From an uncultured Granulosicoccaceae bacterium (lineage in GTDB: Bacteria; Pseudomonadota; Gammaproteobacteria; Granulosicoccales; Granulosicoccaceae), in NCBI GenBank assembly GCA_937927895.1, contig CALGKA010000035.1:1-64000 (forward strand): a stretch of DNA of 64,000 nucleotides, written 5' to 3'. The position numbers were made by a program, and so were the translations under genes. Below, piece by piece: positions 28,257-37,351 of the stretch; position 1 is the first letter of the stretch; every line of letters starts with the position of its first letter. The notes beneath the pieces were generated by a model. The model was not told the DNA's origin and searched no databases. It worked only from the letters and a program-made list of their open reading frames with translations.

Positions 28257-29222
28257 ATGGACACCCATCTCTCGCCCATCGAAATTGGTTTTTTGCTGAC
28301 GCCTGAACTCGCAATGCTCGCATTCGGTTCGGCTGTTGAGCCCTACAGGGCAGCTAATGTCACCTCTGGCAAAGAACTCTACCGATGGACATTTATAACT
28401 GACGATGGTCAACCGATAACCGCTGGCAACGGTATCACGTTAACCCCGGACTCAAAACCGACTAGCGACTTCAGGTTTGATCGAATCTTTGTTTGCGGTG
28501 GTGTCAACACTCAATCGCATAAGCCAGACCATTCAGTTCGATGGCTGCAACAACAAGCACAAAACGGCACTGCTATGGGGAGTGTCAGCACCGGTGCCTG
28601 GTTGCTCGCCCATGCTGGCTTACTGCAAGGACATAGATGCACCATACACTGGCAAAGCATCGATGCATTTCGCGAGGCTTTTGCAGATATAAAGGCCGAT
28701 CCATCTGTTTATGTCATTGAAGACAATCGCTACACATGCTGCGGTGGTACTGGTGCTATAGACATGATGGTGCATTTAATTGCAGATGACTATGGCGATG
28801 AAGTCGTCACTGATGTTTGCACATGGCTATTTCATGATCGCATCAGAGTGGCAACTGATGTACAAGGCATCGCACAGCAAACAGCACTGGCCCGAAAATC
28901 ACCCAAACTAGCAGCCGCCTTTAGAGTAATGGCAACTCACATAGAGGACAGATTAACCCCCGGTGAAATTTCTGCACGCATTGGAGTTTCACAACGCCAA
29001 TTAGAAAGACTTTTTCAACGCCACCTGCAATGCACGCCACAGCAAAAGTATATGAACTTACGCTTGCAACATGCAAAGCGTTTACTAATGGAGACTAGCC
29101 TACCTATTTTAGATGTCTCTATTGCCTCTGGCTTTACTAGCCAATCGCACTTTACAAAATGCTATCGAGAACAATTTCAATGCACCCCTAGATCAGAGCG
29201 CGTTGGAAGTGCGAAGGCTTAA
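28257..29222 (+). CDS. GlxA/AraC-family transcriptional regulator with DJ-1/PfpI-like domain
   Basis: 321 residues from ATG 28257 (a TTG two codons earlier is also in frame). Residues ~7-195 form a class-I glutamine-amidotransferase-like (DJ-1/PfpI) domain; the nucleophile elbow reads SVSTGAWLLAHAGLL, with Ser where catalytic members have Cys, so it is a ligand-sensing rather than enzymatic domain. The C-terminal ~100 residues are an AraC/XylS double helix-turn-helix (IGVSQRQLERLFQRH...ILDVSIASGFTSQSHFTKCYREQF). The layout matches regulators of glycine betaine, choline and carnitine use such as GbdR and CdhR, but no target operon is adjacent. Its 3' end overlaps the rmuC stop by four bases. 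Confidence 0.9.
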   Translation: MDTHLSPIEIGFLLTPELAMLAFGSAVEPYRAANVTSGKELYRWTFITDDGQPITAGNGITLTPDSKPTSDFRFDRIFVCGGVNTQSHKPDHSVRWLQQQAQNGTAMGSVSTGAWLLAHAGLLQGHRCTIHWQSIDAFREAFADIKADPSVYVIEDNRYTCCGGTGAIDMMVHLIADDYGDEVVTDVCTWLFHDRIRVATDVQGIAQQTALARKSPKLAAAFRVMATHIEDRLTPGEISARIGVSQRQLERLFQRHLQCTPQQKYMNLRLQHAKRLLMETSLPILDVSIASGFTSQSHFTKCYREQFQCTPRSERVGSAKA

Positions 29223-30565
29223 GTCTCGCTCACCAACACTTTACTCCCGGCATTCTTGCCTACAACACTCTTACCGCTACAAGCACCTAAATCTTGTAGG
29301 TGCCGCGCCCTTACTACCAAGTTACCCCGACCACTACTAAGCTTTCTCCTTGCACTTTCACAACTGACCATTGCGCTTTCAAGCGCCTGCGTCACTGAAT
29401 CTATCTCTGCCACAAAACCATTAAATTTATCGACTAGTTCCCCCGCTTTGCGAGCAATTAATGCAGAATTTTTGTTTTGTAGCTCTGCATGCCATACGTT
29501 TTGTATGGTACGGCAAGTGACCATTAAAGAGGCCGGCCCAACCAACACTATACCGCGATCATAGGCATCTTTATAAAGCGACTCATCAAACTCTAGGGCT
29601 GCCTGCAACGCAGCTTCCACAGGCACAAACATTAAAACAAAATCTAATGAATTAATCCCTTGCAGAGACTCATAGCCTTTCGCGCTCAAACCCTCTATAT
29701 GCTTTCTAATTGATCTCACATGATCCTTTAACAATATAGATTTCGCTTTTTCATCGCATGATTCATGAAGCGATTTTTCATAACACTTTATCGATGCCTT
29801 GGAATCGATAATGATCGACTTCTTACCGGGCAAATTAAGAACTGCATCAGGCCTAAACCTTTGACCATCGGAATTTTCAAGCGACACTTCGCGATCAAAC
29901 TCCCTACCCTTTTGCAAACCGGCACGCTCCAACACGCGCTCAAGAATCAACTCGCCCCAACTGCCTAGGGTTTTATTGTCCCCGCGGAGCGCATTGCTTA
30001 AATTAACGGCATCAGTGCTAATTCTTTCATTCAGTGTTTTTAATTGACTAATTTCAGCCTTTAGCAAATAGCGATCTTTACGTTCGTTGTTGTATACATC
30101 TTCAACGCGCTGCTTGAACTCTCCTATTTGCTCACGCAGAGGGGTTAACAGCTGCTGCAGATGCGCGTCAGTCTGCTCGGTCATGCGATGACTATTATCT
30201 GCAAACACACGTGCAGAGATGCTCTCAATCTGGCCTTTCAATTCCTGGTTTCGATTCTGTAAAAGCTCAACCTGTTGGCGGCTGGCAATCTGATGCTGCT
30301 GCAACCTTGCGCACGCTGTGTCAACGGCACTGCGCAGGGAGAATTTTTCTGCCACTGCTAACTCAAGGTTTTCGGCGCATTCTTGTAATCGACCCTCTGC
30401 ATCATAAAGACGCTCTAGCCGCTCTGCCGCTAGCGACTCACTTTGCGCCACATTAATGATCGCTTGTTGGTCACGCGCGCTGCCTCGGGCGGTGCACCAC
30501 AACCACCCTACAAACCCACCAACGAGCAAGCAAATCAACCCCAGAACCACATTTGCGTCAAGCAT
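29219..30565 (-). CDS. rmuC: RmuC-family DNA recombination protein
   Basis: 448 residues. One N-terminal membrane anchor (about 7-25) is followed by a long coiled coil (about 35-200), then the RmuC nuclease-like domain: LGSWGELILERVLERAGLQKGREF, FRPDAVLNLPGKKSIIIDSKASIKCYE, FVPVEAALQAALEFD and LVGPASLMVTCRTIQNVWH. RmuC limits recombination at inverted repeats and is related to restriction-endonuclease-like folds (the D...DSK motif is visible). Length and domain order are normal for the family. Convergent with the regulator gene and divergent from the reductase at 30748. Confidence 0.95.
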   Translation of the reverse strand: MLDANVVLGLICLLVGGFVGWLWCTARGSARDQQAIINVAQSESLAAERLERLYDAEGRLQECAENLELAVAEKFSLRSAVDTACARLQQHQIASRQQVELLQNRNQELKGQIESISARVFADNSHRMTEQTDAHLQQLLTPLREQIGEFKQRVEDVYNNERKDRYLLKAEISQLKTLNERISTDAVNLSNALRGDNKTLGSWGELILERVLERAGLQKGREFDREVSLENSDGQRFRPDAVLNLPGKKSIIIDSKASIKCYEKSLHESCDEKAKSILLKDHVRSIRKHIEGLSAKGYESLQGINSLDFVLMFVPVEAALQAALEFDESLYKDAYDRGIVLVGPASLMVTCRTIQNVWHAELQNKNSALIARKAGELVDKFNGFVAEIDSVTQALESAMVSCESARRKLSSGRGNLVVRARHLQDLGACSGKSVVGKNAGSKVLVSET

Positions 30566-30747
30566 GCTTATTTTTCTAACTCACAGAATGTTGTGTTTGA
30601 TGAAAAACTAAAACACTAGATCAAGTAAAATAGATCAAATCTGAAATATTGCCAGCCAGCCTGCGCAGAACCGCTCCGTGAGATACAATCAAGCGCTACC
30701 AAGATCCGACTCAATCCACTGCAGCAGGCAATAAAGCAGCACAGGCA

Positions 30748-31773
30748 ATGCAAGCAAATACGAATACAGAAGCACTTATTATCGGTGCCGGACCCATTGG
30801 GCTATTTCAAGCCTTTGAGCTCGGCTTGCTTGGCATTGATTGCCACATTATCGAGGCATTGGATCAAGCGGGCGGCCAATGCACAGAGCTCTACCCCGAC
30901 AAACCGATCTACGACATACCCGGCACGGCATATACGGTGGCGTCAGCCTTAATTGATCAATTGCTAGAACAGCTCAAGCCGTTCAATACCCCCATTCACT
31001 TGAATCAAACGGTTCGAAGTATTATTAAAACCGACGACGATTTTTTTATTGCCACCACCAATAAAGGCAACACCTTCAAAGCAAAGCATTTATTTCTGGC
31101 AACTGGCGCTGGTGCATTCACTGCTGTAAAAATGCGCTTAGAAGGCATAGAACAATATGAAGGCACCCAGCTTCACTACACTGACACTGATGTGAAAAAC
31201 ATAGCTGGAAAAAATGTAGTGGTAGTAGGTGATAACAACAGCGCTGTTAGCACCGCCCTTAACGCCTGCGAACATGCCAAGCACGTTATCTTTGTGCACC
31301 GTAAGCGCCGACTAGACGCGTCAACTGAAAACCTGGCAGCCCTTCAACAGTGTGTAAGCGAAGGTAATATTCAACAAATTAAAGGCAAGATAACCGCCTA
31401 CCAGGGCACTCCTGAACTGCAACAAATCTCTATAAAAGAGAGCTCCACCGTTACCGAAAAATACGCGGTTGATCAGATACTGGTAAGACTCGGCAATTCC
31501 CCAAAACAAAGCGACCTCGAAAGCTGGGGTATTAGCACTACAGCGAAACATGTAACGGTCGACACCGCTAATTATGAATCCAAATTAGAGAATGTATTTG
31601 CAGTTGGCGATATAAATATTTACCCTGCAAAACGCAAACTTATATTGTGTGGTTTTCATGAGGCGACGCTTGCCGCATTTGCATCTACCGCGCGCATGCG
31701 GCCAGACAAACCGCTACATTTGCAGTACACAACCACTAGCACCGAGCTACACAAGCGGCTTGGTATTACGTAA
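30748..31773 (+). CDS. Ferredoxin-NADP reductase type 2-like flavoprotein
   Basis: 341 residues, thioredoxin-reductase-like fold without the redox CxxC. FAD binding: [10 protein letters not shown] (residues 11-20) and FAVGDIN near the C-terminus. The family-specific block [18 protein letters not shown] (42-59) is the hallmark of type 2 ferredoxin/flavodoxin-NADP+ reductases (YumC type), which pass electrons between NADPH and ferredoxin. Odd point: the NADP-binding turn, normally GGGDSA in this family, reads GDNNSA (161-166), although HRKRR (184-188), which would hold the 2'-phosphate, is present. Either cofactor use is altered or the turn tolerates the change. Followed 40 bp later by the trm112-like gene. 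Confidence 0.88.
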   Translation: MQANTNTEALIIGAGPIGLFQAFELGLLGIDCHIIEALDQAGGQCTELYPDKPIYDIPGTAYTVASALIDQLLEQLKPFNTPIHLNQTVRSIIKTDDDFFIATTNKGNTFKAKHLFLATGAGAFTAVKMRLEGIEQYEGTQLHYTDTDVKNIAGKNVVVVGDNNSAVSTALNACEHAKHVIFVHRKRRLDASTENLAALQQCVSEGNIQQIKGKITAYQGTPELQQISIKESSTVTEKYAVDQILVRLGNSPKQSDLESWGISTTAKHVTVDTANYESKLENVFAVGDINIYPAKRKLILCGFHEATLAAFASTARMRPDKPLHLQYTTTSTELHKRLGIT

Positions 31774-31813
31774 AAACCACCCTTTTTTAAGCCTGAACAA
31801 TACGAGCAACCCC

Positions 31814-32005
31814 GTGAAACTAGATAGAAGAATCCTCGACATACTGGTCTGCCCGGTAACCAAAGGCAAGCTGGTGCAAATAGACAATGAGCTGTGGAGT
31901 AAGCAAGCAGGCTTAGCATTCCCCATTAATGACGGGATCCCGGTGATGATCGAGTCTGATGCAAGACCACTAAGCCAAGAAGAAATAGAGTCACTAAAAA
32001 AATAA
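31814..32005 (+). CDS. Trm112/YcaR-family zinc-ribbon-like small protein
   Basis: 63 residues, starting at GTG 31814. The sequence [19 protein letters not shown]...[18 protein letters not shown] is characteristic of bacterial Trm112-like (UPF0434, YcaR) proteins, which in bacteria retain only part of the zinc site (a single CPVTKG here). In eukaryotes and archaea Trm112 activates methyltransferases; in bacteria the gene usually lies by lpxK and kdsB, whereas here it sits after the ferredoxin-NADP reductase-like gene. A longer open frame upstream overlaps the reductase and is not needed. Confidence 0.88.
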   Translation: MKLDRRILDILVCPVTKGKLVQIDNELWSKQAGLAFPINDGIPVMIESDARPLSQEEIESLKK

Positions 32006-32023
32006 GCAAGTCAAAAACAAAAA

Positions 32024-32056
32024 AAGTCAGCTGACCCTGTGGATCAACTGACTTTA
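32024..32056. terminator. Rho-independent terminator after trm112
   Basis: An 8-bp stem (AAAGTCAG 32024-32031 with CTGACTTT 32049-32056) extended by three more pairs after one mismatch. It is preceded by an A-rich run and ends in T's, so it can serve both the plus-strand trm112-like gene and the minus-strand gene at 32085. Confidence 0.85.
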
Positions 32057-32084
32057 TTAATCGCTATAGAAGCCGCGGCACAGA

Positions 32085-32777
32085 TTAAATCTTAACTGGC
32101 TGACTCATTACTTTTGATAACGCTTCCATTACACCACCGCTTGCACGTATCTCTTTACGCAGCTGAAAGTACAGCATTCCTTTACCGGCATCCGCCATTT
32201 TTGGAGAGAACTGAAAAACATCACTGTACGATTTCCACTCTGCGTCTTTAAACTCAGGGTCAGTACTTACACGATAGTGTGTTGGCTTACCGTTGCTGTA
32301 AGATAAAAACGCAAAACCGTCATTGCCACTAGGGAAATAAGAAAGCGATGTAATCTCTAAAGGCCACTCTGCTTTCTGCTTACCACCAGTAATACCTGGC
32401 TTTAGATCAACAAACTTCATCGCACGACACTTTTTACTCGATAAGCCTTCAGTCACCAATACATCTGCGATGACATTATCTCGAGTCGCGGGATTTTGTA
32501 ATGCAATACCACGGTAATTACTCTTAGAGACGGTGATTAAAACCGATGTTGCCGGAACGTTGTCATACAGCGCAACACCGGAATAAGAGGTGATCCCCGT
32601 ACCGTACAAATTTCGATTCGCCACAGTGCCTAAACAAACAGAGGCGTTGGCCACAGGCAACCCAGTATTGGCGTCTAAAACACGGACTCCGAATTTGCCA
32701 GCATGAGCCACTGACGCCAACGAAAAGAGCGCAGTACTTACTACCAAAGCTCGAACTACCAGGTTCCAAATTCTCAT
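32085..32777 (-). CDS. Secreted protein with carboxypeptidase-regulatory-like beta domain
   Basis: 230 residues with a clear Sec signal (cleavage after AHA, about residue 26). Residues ~28-108 read like a transthyretin-type or carboxypeptidase-regulatory beta sandwich (FGVRVLDANTGLPVANASVCLGT...GVALYDNVPATSVLITVSKSNYRG). The remainder contains a fibronectin-like strand pattern (AFLSYSNGKPTHYRVSTDPEFKDAEWKSY). Only two or three Cys are present. I do not recognise a named family; a periplasmic or surface accessory role is likely. It is monocistronic with its own promoter (32826-32854) and a shared terminator. Confidence 0.75.
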   Translation of the reverse strand: MRIWNLVVRALVVSTALFSLASVAHAGKFGVRVLDANTGLPVANASVCLGTVANRNLYGTGITSYSGVALYDNVPATSVLITVSKSNYRGIALQNPATRDNVIADVLVTEGLSSKKCRAMKFVDLKPGITGGKQKAEWPLEITSLSYFPSGNDGFAFLSYSNGKPTHYRVSTDPEFKDAEWKSYSDVFQFSPKMADAGKGMLYFQLRKEIRASGGVMEALSKVMSQPVKI

Positions 32778-32825
32778 AAATCACTCCACTTGGTGAAATC
32801 TGACGCTAGATGCGTTCAAGGGGCG

Positions 32826-32854
32826 ACTGTATCGATAATGACATTTTACGTCAA
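32826..32854 (-). promoter_or_regulatory. Candidate sigma-70 promoter of the secreted protein gene
   Basis: On the minus strand, TTGACG (32854-32849) and TACAGT (32831-32826) are separated by exactly 17 bp. The start of transcription would be about 40 nt before the ATG at 32777. The rest of the 497-bp spacer up to 33274 (to the GNAT gene) shows no gene, RNA or repeat that I can support. Confidence 0.55.
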
Positions 32855-33274
32855 CATATTGACACTTTGGCGTGTGTGTTTAGTGACAGGCTTCACTGGA
32901 TCGCGCCAAATGAGCCTTTTAAAACTCCGCTTTGGATCAAGCAAACAGCCAAAATGATCAATAAAGTAAGGCTATAAAAAGAAGGCTTTGAGATCTATAT
33001 AACCGCGCACAAAGTGCTGATATCGCTGAGACCAACCATAAAATCGTGAACTTTGCGCAAACCACTTGATAGCTCACAAGCGCCACAACACGAACCTGAT
33101 AGTGAAATGAAAACTTGAAGTGAGTCAGATAAACCGTCAAATTAAAAATGCTCTGCGTCGATACCCACTAAACCGGAGCAAATTTTAAGTGGTAGTAGTC
33201 ACCACTATTCTCAGTAGCAAACCAGGAACGACACACCCAGCAAGCTCACACAAACACTACCTAGTAACGAAACT

Positions 33275-33781
33275 ATGGATACCAGACAAACAGAACTAGC
33301 CTTAGCTCATGTAAATGATGCTTACAGCATCGCTACCATGTCGCGCGATATCATCGAACACGGCCTACGCTGGAACTGGACACCGGAACGCGTCGGCCGC
33401 TGTGTTTTATCACCCGATATCAATGTCGTCACCGCCAAAAACGGCGGCGAAGTCATAGGCTTTGGCATCATGCTATACGGTCAAAGCAAAGCCCACCTCA
33501 ATCTTCTTGGTGTAGACGCCAGCTGGCGCTCATACGGCATAGGCCACCGACTACTTACCTGGCTGGAAGAATGCGCTATCACTGCAGGCTTAGAGTCTTG
33601 CCAACTAGAACTCCGAGAAACAAACCACCACGCCCGCAAGTTCTATCTTCAACACGGTTACGGCGAACTCGAAAGGGTCAGCAACTACTACCAACAAAAA
33701 GAAGACGCAATCCGCCTAACCAAACCACTAAGAGAAAGCTTCAACCCAAACGACGATACTTTCGTTTTACTAACAAAGTAG
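33275..33781 (+). CDS. GNAT-family N-acetyltransferase (RimI-like)
   Basis: 168 residues covering one GNAT domain. The acetyl-CoA pyrophosphate loop reads SWRSYGIGHRLL (about 89-100, the R/Q-x-x-G-x-G/A motif with Ser-Tyr-Gly-Ile-Gly), preceded by beta strand 4 (KAHLNLLGVDA) and followed by motif B (NHHARKFYLQHGYGELERVSNYY), which resembles RimI-type acetyltransferases. The acceptor cannot be told from sequence. It stands alone; downstream begins the repeat-rich, gene-free block 33782-34909. Confidence 0.9.
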   Translation: MDTRQTELALAHVNDAYSIATMSRDIIEHGLRWNWTPERVGRCVLSPDINVVTAKNGGEVIGFGIMLYGQSKAHLNLLGVDASWRSYGIGHRLLTWLEECAITAGLESCQLELRETNHHARKFYLQHGYGELERVSNYYQQKEDAIRLTKPLRESFNPNDDTFVLLTK

Positions 33782-33890
33782 TGGGCGTTAAATATTCTGC
33801 ATATGTTAAGTCACATCAATTACGCGATAAAACCAATACCACCCCAACCAACTCAATACCCAAACCTGCCTAGTTCACACAAATACCCTC

Positions 33891-34100
33891 GTAGAGTGCC
33901 AACTCACGAGTGCTGCTCTACCCGCGCTTTTTGCTGTTTTTTGAAATACTCTGCGTGAGGTCAAAGCGCCAGGGACGGCGCTTTGAGCGCGCTGCACATG
34001 GATGTGCATACCGCACGACCCTTTGCTGCTGGATTTCAAAAAATGGCGAAGCCCCCCCCCCTTCCCAGTTAAAAAAGGGCAATGAAGTAGCAAGAAAACG
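33891..34100 (+). repeat. Structured dispersed repeat, copy A
   Basis: Nested inverted repeats in fixed order. A 5' hairpin: GTAGAG 33891-33896 with CTCTAC 33916-33921. Then the constant ACCCGCGCTTT. An outer stem: TTTTTTGAAAT 33937-33947 with ATTTCAAAAAA 34033-34043 (11/11). Inside it, a 10-bp hairpin 33961-33970 / 33977-33986 with loop AGGGAC, and a 6-bp hairpin TGCACA 33993-33998 / TGTGCA 34003-34008 with loop TGGA. After the outer stem comes ATGGCGAAGCC and a C run. No plausible protein is encoded. Copies B (34459) and C (55521) share this plan. Function unknown: mobile element remnant or RNA gene are both possible. Confidence 0.85.
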
Positions 34101-34121
34101 TATTTAAAACATATTTCGTCA

Positions 34122-34280
34122 AGGGAAGCCCGCCAGCGTGAGCGAGGGTTTAAATAAGGTGGCGCTTCGGTATTCGCTAGCTTTAAAAATATAACTGAAA
34201 TGACTGCGTCTTTTTTTAGTAATCACATAAAAGTTAATTATCGGGGCATAAAATCCCTCGCTTACGCTTAAGGGCCTCCT
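34122..34280. repeat. Inverted-repeat-bounded element between repeat copies A and B
   Basis: Terminal inverted repeats of about 30 bp bound a ~160-bp segment: left arm 34122-34151, right arm 34251-34280, sharing the core AGCGTGAGCGAGGG (one mismatch to its partner) plus outer AGG and GCCC blocks. The interior is AT-rich and codes for nothing convincing. The layout suits a MITE-like element or a large hairpin. The remaining ~180 bp up to copy B show no structure. Confidence 0.65.
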
Positions 34281-34458
34281 AAAAGAAAAACATAACGAGC
34301 GCGCTTTAGACACAGCATGGTGACTTAGTAAGTGAATTAGTTGGATAAAGCATCAGTAATAGCTGTAAAAACGAGCGCGAAAAACATCCAAGACCCCGAA
34401 CCGTACTTACCGTCGCGAACCACAAACCCATCAATTGCCAATATCCCATATAGCTGAC

Positions 34459-34680
34459 GTAGAGTGCCGACACTCACGAAGTGATGCTCTACCCGCGCTT
34501 TTTGTTGTTTTTTGAAATCCTGCTGCGTGGGGTCAAAGCGTCAGGGACGGCGCTTTGAGCGCTGTGCACATGGTTGTGCATACCGCGCGACCCTTTGCTG
34601 CTGGATTTCAAAAAATGGCGCAGCCATCCCTTCCCAGTTAAAAAAACAACAAAGCAGCAAGAAGACCTTTGCTTCTGTTT
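34459..34680 (+). repeat. Structured dispersed repeat, copy B
   Basis: Same plan and orientation as copy A, ~570 bp downstream. 5' hairpin GTAGAG 34459-34464 / CTCTAC 34487-34492, with an inner CACT/AGTG pair. Outer stem 34508-34534 with 34589-34615, 22 of 27 positions paired. Inner hairpin 34533-34542 / 34549-34558 has a G-T wobble where copy A has G-C. Small hairpin TGCACA/TGTGCA 34565-34570 / 34575-34580 with loop TGGT. A 3' hairpin AGCAA/TTGCT (34656-34660 / 34669-34673) is visible here and in C. Further downstream (34715-34760) a ~15-bp motif containing CGCTCGTA is repeated twice. Open reading frames over this copy are artefacts. Confidence 0.85.
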
Positions 34681-34909
34681 GGGTCTGTCCAAATGAAGGC
34701 CGCCGGCAGGCATGCAGCGCTCGTAGCCGCCTAGCAAGGCATTGCAACGCTCGTAAGCCGTCCACAGGTCAAACACAAGCGCTCAAACCACTCGCCGTGC
34801 GCAGCACAATAAAGAGCACACCAAAAAACAAAGCCACCCCACACATCCCAAGCCACCATTCCTGTACAATAAAGACCCGTGCGCAACCACCGCGTACCGT
34901 GAGATTGAA

Positions 34910-37276
34910 ATGCCAACACCTCAAGTCTATCCACCAGCACCACGCGAGCTCTTTGCCTACCCACGATACTGGGCTGAGTGCTTTGGCGCAGCCCCATTTT
35001 TACCGATGTCACGCGCAGAGATGGACATACTCGGTTGGGATAGTTGCGACATCATCATTGTCACCGGTGATGCGTATGTAGATCACCCCAGTTTTGGCAT
35101 GGCTATCATCGGTCGCCTACTTGAAGCACAGGGCTTTCGAGTCGGCATTATTGCGCAACCTCAATGGGATAGCGCTGAGCCATTCACAGCACTTGGCAAA
35201 CCGAATCTGTTCTTTGGAGTGACGGCGGGCAACATGGATTCCATGATAAACCGCTACACCGCTGACAGAAAAATACGCAGCGACGATGCATACTCACCCA
35301 ATGACATCGGCGGTCAACGACCAGACCGTTGCTCATTGGTGTATTCACAACGTTGTCGCGAAGCTTATAAAGACTCACAAATAGTACTAGGTGGAATTGA
35401 AGCATCACTGCGTCGAATTGCACACTATGACTATTGGCAAGATAAAGTCAGGCGCTCTATCCTGGTTGACGCCAAAGCGGACATACTCCTCTACGGCAAC
35501 GCGGAACGCGCACTGGTTGAAATTGCACACCGAGTGGCCGCCGGTGAATCAGTAAAAGACATTACTGATGTTCGCGGCACCGCGTTTATGCGAAGCCAAT
35601 TACCTGAAGATTTAGAGATTATAGATTCCACCAGCATTGATGCAGTAGGTAAGGTAGACAAACATCTCAATCCATATGAATCCACTGACAGCAAATCTGG
35701 CAGCTCTAACAGTGCACCCAACAAGGAATCCCTAAGTGATAAAAACTCTACTGAAACAGTAGCTATCACTTTTAAGAAGAAGTCAGAGCTAACCAAAGAT
35801 CAACGCATTCGCTTAAACACCGAGCGCAGAAACAAAGCAGCCATTCGCCTGCCCACTTACGAAAAATTACGCGATGATCCCGTACTGTACGCACATGCTA
35901 ACCGGGTACTGCACCTTGAAACCAACCCAGGCAATGCACGTGCGCTAATTCAGCGCCATGGCAATAGAGACCTATGGATCAATACACCACCGATCCCTCT
36001 CAGTACAGAAGAGATGGACTACGTTTTTGACTTACCCTACGCTCGTGTACCACACCCAAGCTATGGCGATGCACGCATACCCGCGTATGAAATGATTCGT
36101 TTTTCAGTCAATATAATGCGCGGCTGTTTTGGCGGTTGTACTTTTTGTTCTATTACCGAACATGAAGGCCGAATTATTCAAAGCCGTTCAGAAGATTCTA
36201 TAATCCGTGAAATCGAATTAATGAAAGACGTACCTGGCTTTACGGGTGTTGTGTCTGATCTAGGCGGTCCCACCGCCAACATGTATAGACTCGCGTGTAA
36301 GTCTAAAACCATAGAGTCTGCGTGTCGCCTACCCTCATGCGTATACCCGGGCATTTGCCCGAATCTGGATACCGACCATTCATCATTGGTAAAGCTCTAC
36401 CGACGTGCAAGAGCGCTACCAGGCGTTAAGAAAATTCTTATTGGCTCAGGCCTTAGATATGACTTAGCGGTAGAGTCGCCGGAGTATGTTGAAGAACTGG
36501 TGACCCACCATGTGGGCGGCTATCTTAAAATAGCACCAGAACATACCGAGCGCGGTCCACTTGATAAAATGATGAAGCCTGGCATTGGCTCATATGAAAA
36601 ATTCAAACAAATGTTTGAAAAATACTCAAAGAAAGCCGGCAAGGAACAATATTTAATTCCATACTTTATCGCAGCCCACCCAGGCACCACCGATGAAGAC
36701 ATGATGAATCTTGCCGTTTGGTTAAAGCACAACGGATTCCGAGCAGATCAAGTACAAAATTTTTACCCATCACCTATGGCCACTGCCACTGCCATGTATC
36801 ACTCGGGTAAAAACCCGCTTGCCAAAGTAGGACGTGAAACAGAAAGCGTTCCTACTGCCAAAAAAGGCAAGCAGCGCCAACTACATAAAGCATTCTTGCG
36901 CTACCACGACCCAGACAACTGGCCAATGCTACGCGAAGCCCTAAAAAACATGGGGCGTGCTGATCTTATTGGCAATGGAAAAAAACACTTGATACCGCAC
37001 TGGCAACCAGAGCCCGGCAGCTATCGTGCAGCACGAAAAAAGAATCGTAACAAACAACCAGAGCCTGGCACGCTATTAAGTCAGCACACAGGCCTACCGC
37101 CACGGGCTGGTGTTAATACCAAAGGAAATTCAGCCTCAGGAAGCAGCAAAAGCAGCCGACCATACGCGCAAACCTCTGGCCGACCCAAAGCCGGAAGCGG
37201 CAGAGGCAGAGGCAAATCAACCGCCACGTCGCGTACGCAAAAAACCTATTCAGGAAACAAGCACACTGGCAGATAG
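34910..37276 (+). CDS. ygiQ: YgiQ-family radical SAM protein
   Basis: 788 residues. The N-terminal domain ([23 protein letters not shown]...[20 protein letters not shown]) and the radical SAM cluster CxxxCxxC at Cys406, Cys410, Cys413 ([18 protein letters not shown]) identify the YgiQ/UPF0313 family, [4Fe-4S]-SAM enzymes of unknown reaction. [20 protein letters not shown] is another family block. The C-terminal ~100 residues are basic, Gly/Ser/Arg-rich and probably disordered, possibly nucleic-acid binding. A Ser/Asn-rich insert at ~255-285 departs from the compact family core. ATG 34910 fits the family N-terminus. It stands alone after the repeat block. Confidence 0.95.
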   Translation: MPTPQVYPPAPRELFAYPRYWAECFGAAPFLPMSRAEMDILGWDSCDIIIVTGDAYVDHPSFGMAIIGRLLEAQGFRVGIIAQPQWDSAEPFTALGKPNLFFGVTAGNMDSMINRYTADRKIRSDDAYSPNDIGGQRPDRCSLVYSQRCREAYKDSQIVLGGIEASLRRIAHYDYWQDKVRRSILVDAKADILLYGNAERALVEIAHRVAAGESVKDITDVRGTAFMRSQLPEDLEIIDSTSIDAVGKVDKHLNPYESTDSKSGSSNSAPNKESLSDKNSTETVAITFKKKSELTKDQRIRLNTERRNKAAIRLPTYEKLRDDPVLYAHANRVLHLETNPGNARALIQRHGNRDLWINTPPIPLSTEEMDYVFDLPYARVPHPSYGDARIPAYEMIRFSVNIMRGCFGGCTFCSITEHEGRIIQSRSEDSIIREIELMKDVPGFTGVVSDLGGPTANMYRLACKSKTIESACRLPSCVYPGICPNLDTDHSSLVKLYRRARALPGVKKILIGSGLRYDLAVESPEYVEELVTHHVGGYLKIAPEHTERGPLDKMMKPGIGSYEKFKQMFEKYSKKAGKEQYLIPYFIAAHPGTTDEDMMNLAVWLKHNGFRADQVQNFYPSPMATATAMYHSGKNPLAKVGRETESVPTAKKGKQRQLHKAFLRYHDPDNWPMLREALKNMGRADLIGNGKKHLIPHWQPEPGSYRAARKKNRNKQPEPGTLLSQHTGLPPRAGVNTKGNSASGSSKSSRPYAQTSGRPKAGSGRGRGKSTATSRTQKTYSGNKHTGR

Positions 37277-37296
37277 TGGAATTAAAATACTCAATA

Positions 37297-37322
37297 TAAA
37301 AAAGGCGGGTAAACACCCGCCT
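37297..37322 (-). terminator. Rho-independent terminator of the secreted propeller gene
   Basis: Perfect 8-bp stem AGGCGGGT 37303-37310 with ACCCGCCT 37315-37322. On the minus strand it is followed by a run of T (37302-37297). It lies 30 bp after the stop of the gene at 37352; on the plus strand no T-run follows, so ygiQ may read through or use the hairpin weakly. Confidence 0.85.
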
Positions 37323-37351
37323 CATCTCTCTAGCCACAAACTATCAACCTA

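Noticed and set aside
30615-30640. GATCAA direct repeats resembling an FNR site between rmuC and the reductase gene
   Set aside because: The half-sites are in direct, not inverted, orientation and the spacing is wrong for TTGAT-N4-ATCAA.
33875-34093. Matching small frames on the minus strand over repeat copies A and B (similar peptides at 34541-34776)
   Set aside because: The peptides resemble each other only because the DNA repeats do; stems pair with few codon-like substitutions, there is no ribosome-binding site, and copy C lacks an equivalent frame.
34512-35081. A 189-residue open frame over repeat copy B running into ygiQ
   Set aside because: It crosses the repeat hairpins and overlaps the real ygiQ start in another frame; the translation is basic and Cys/His-rich in the way of random frames.
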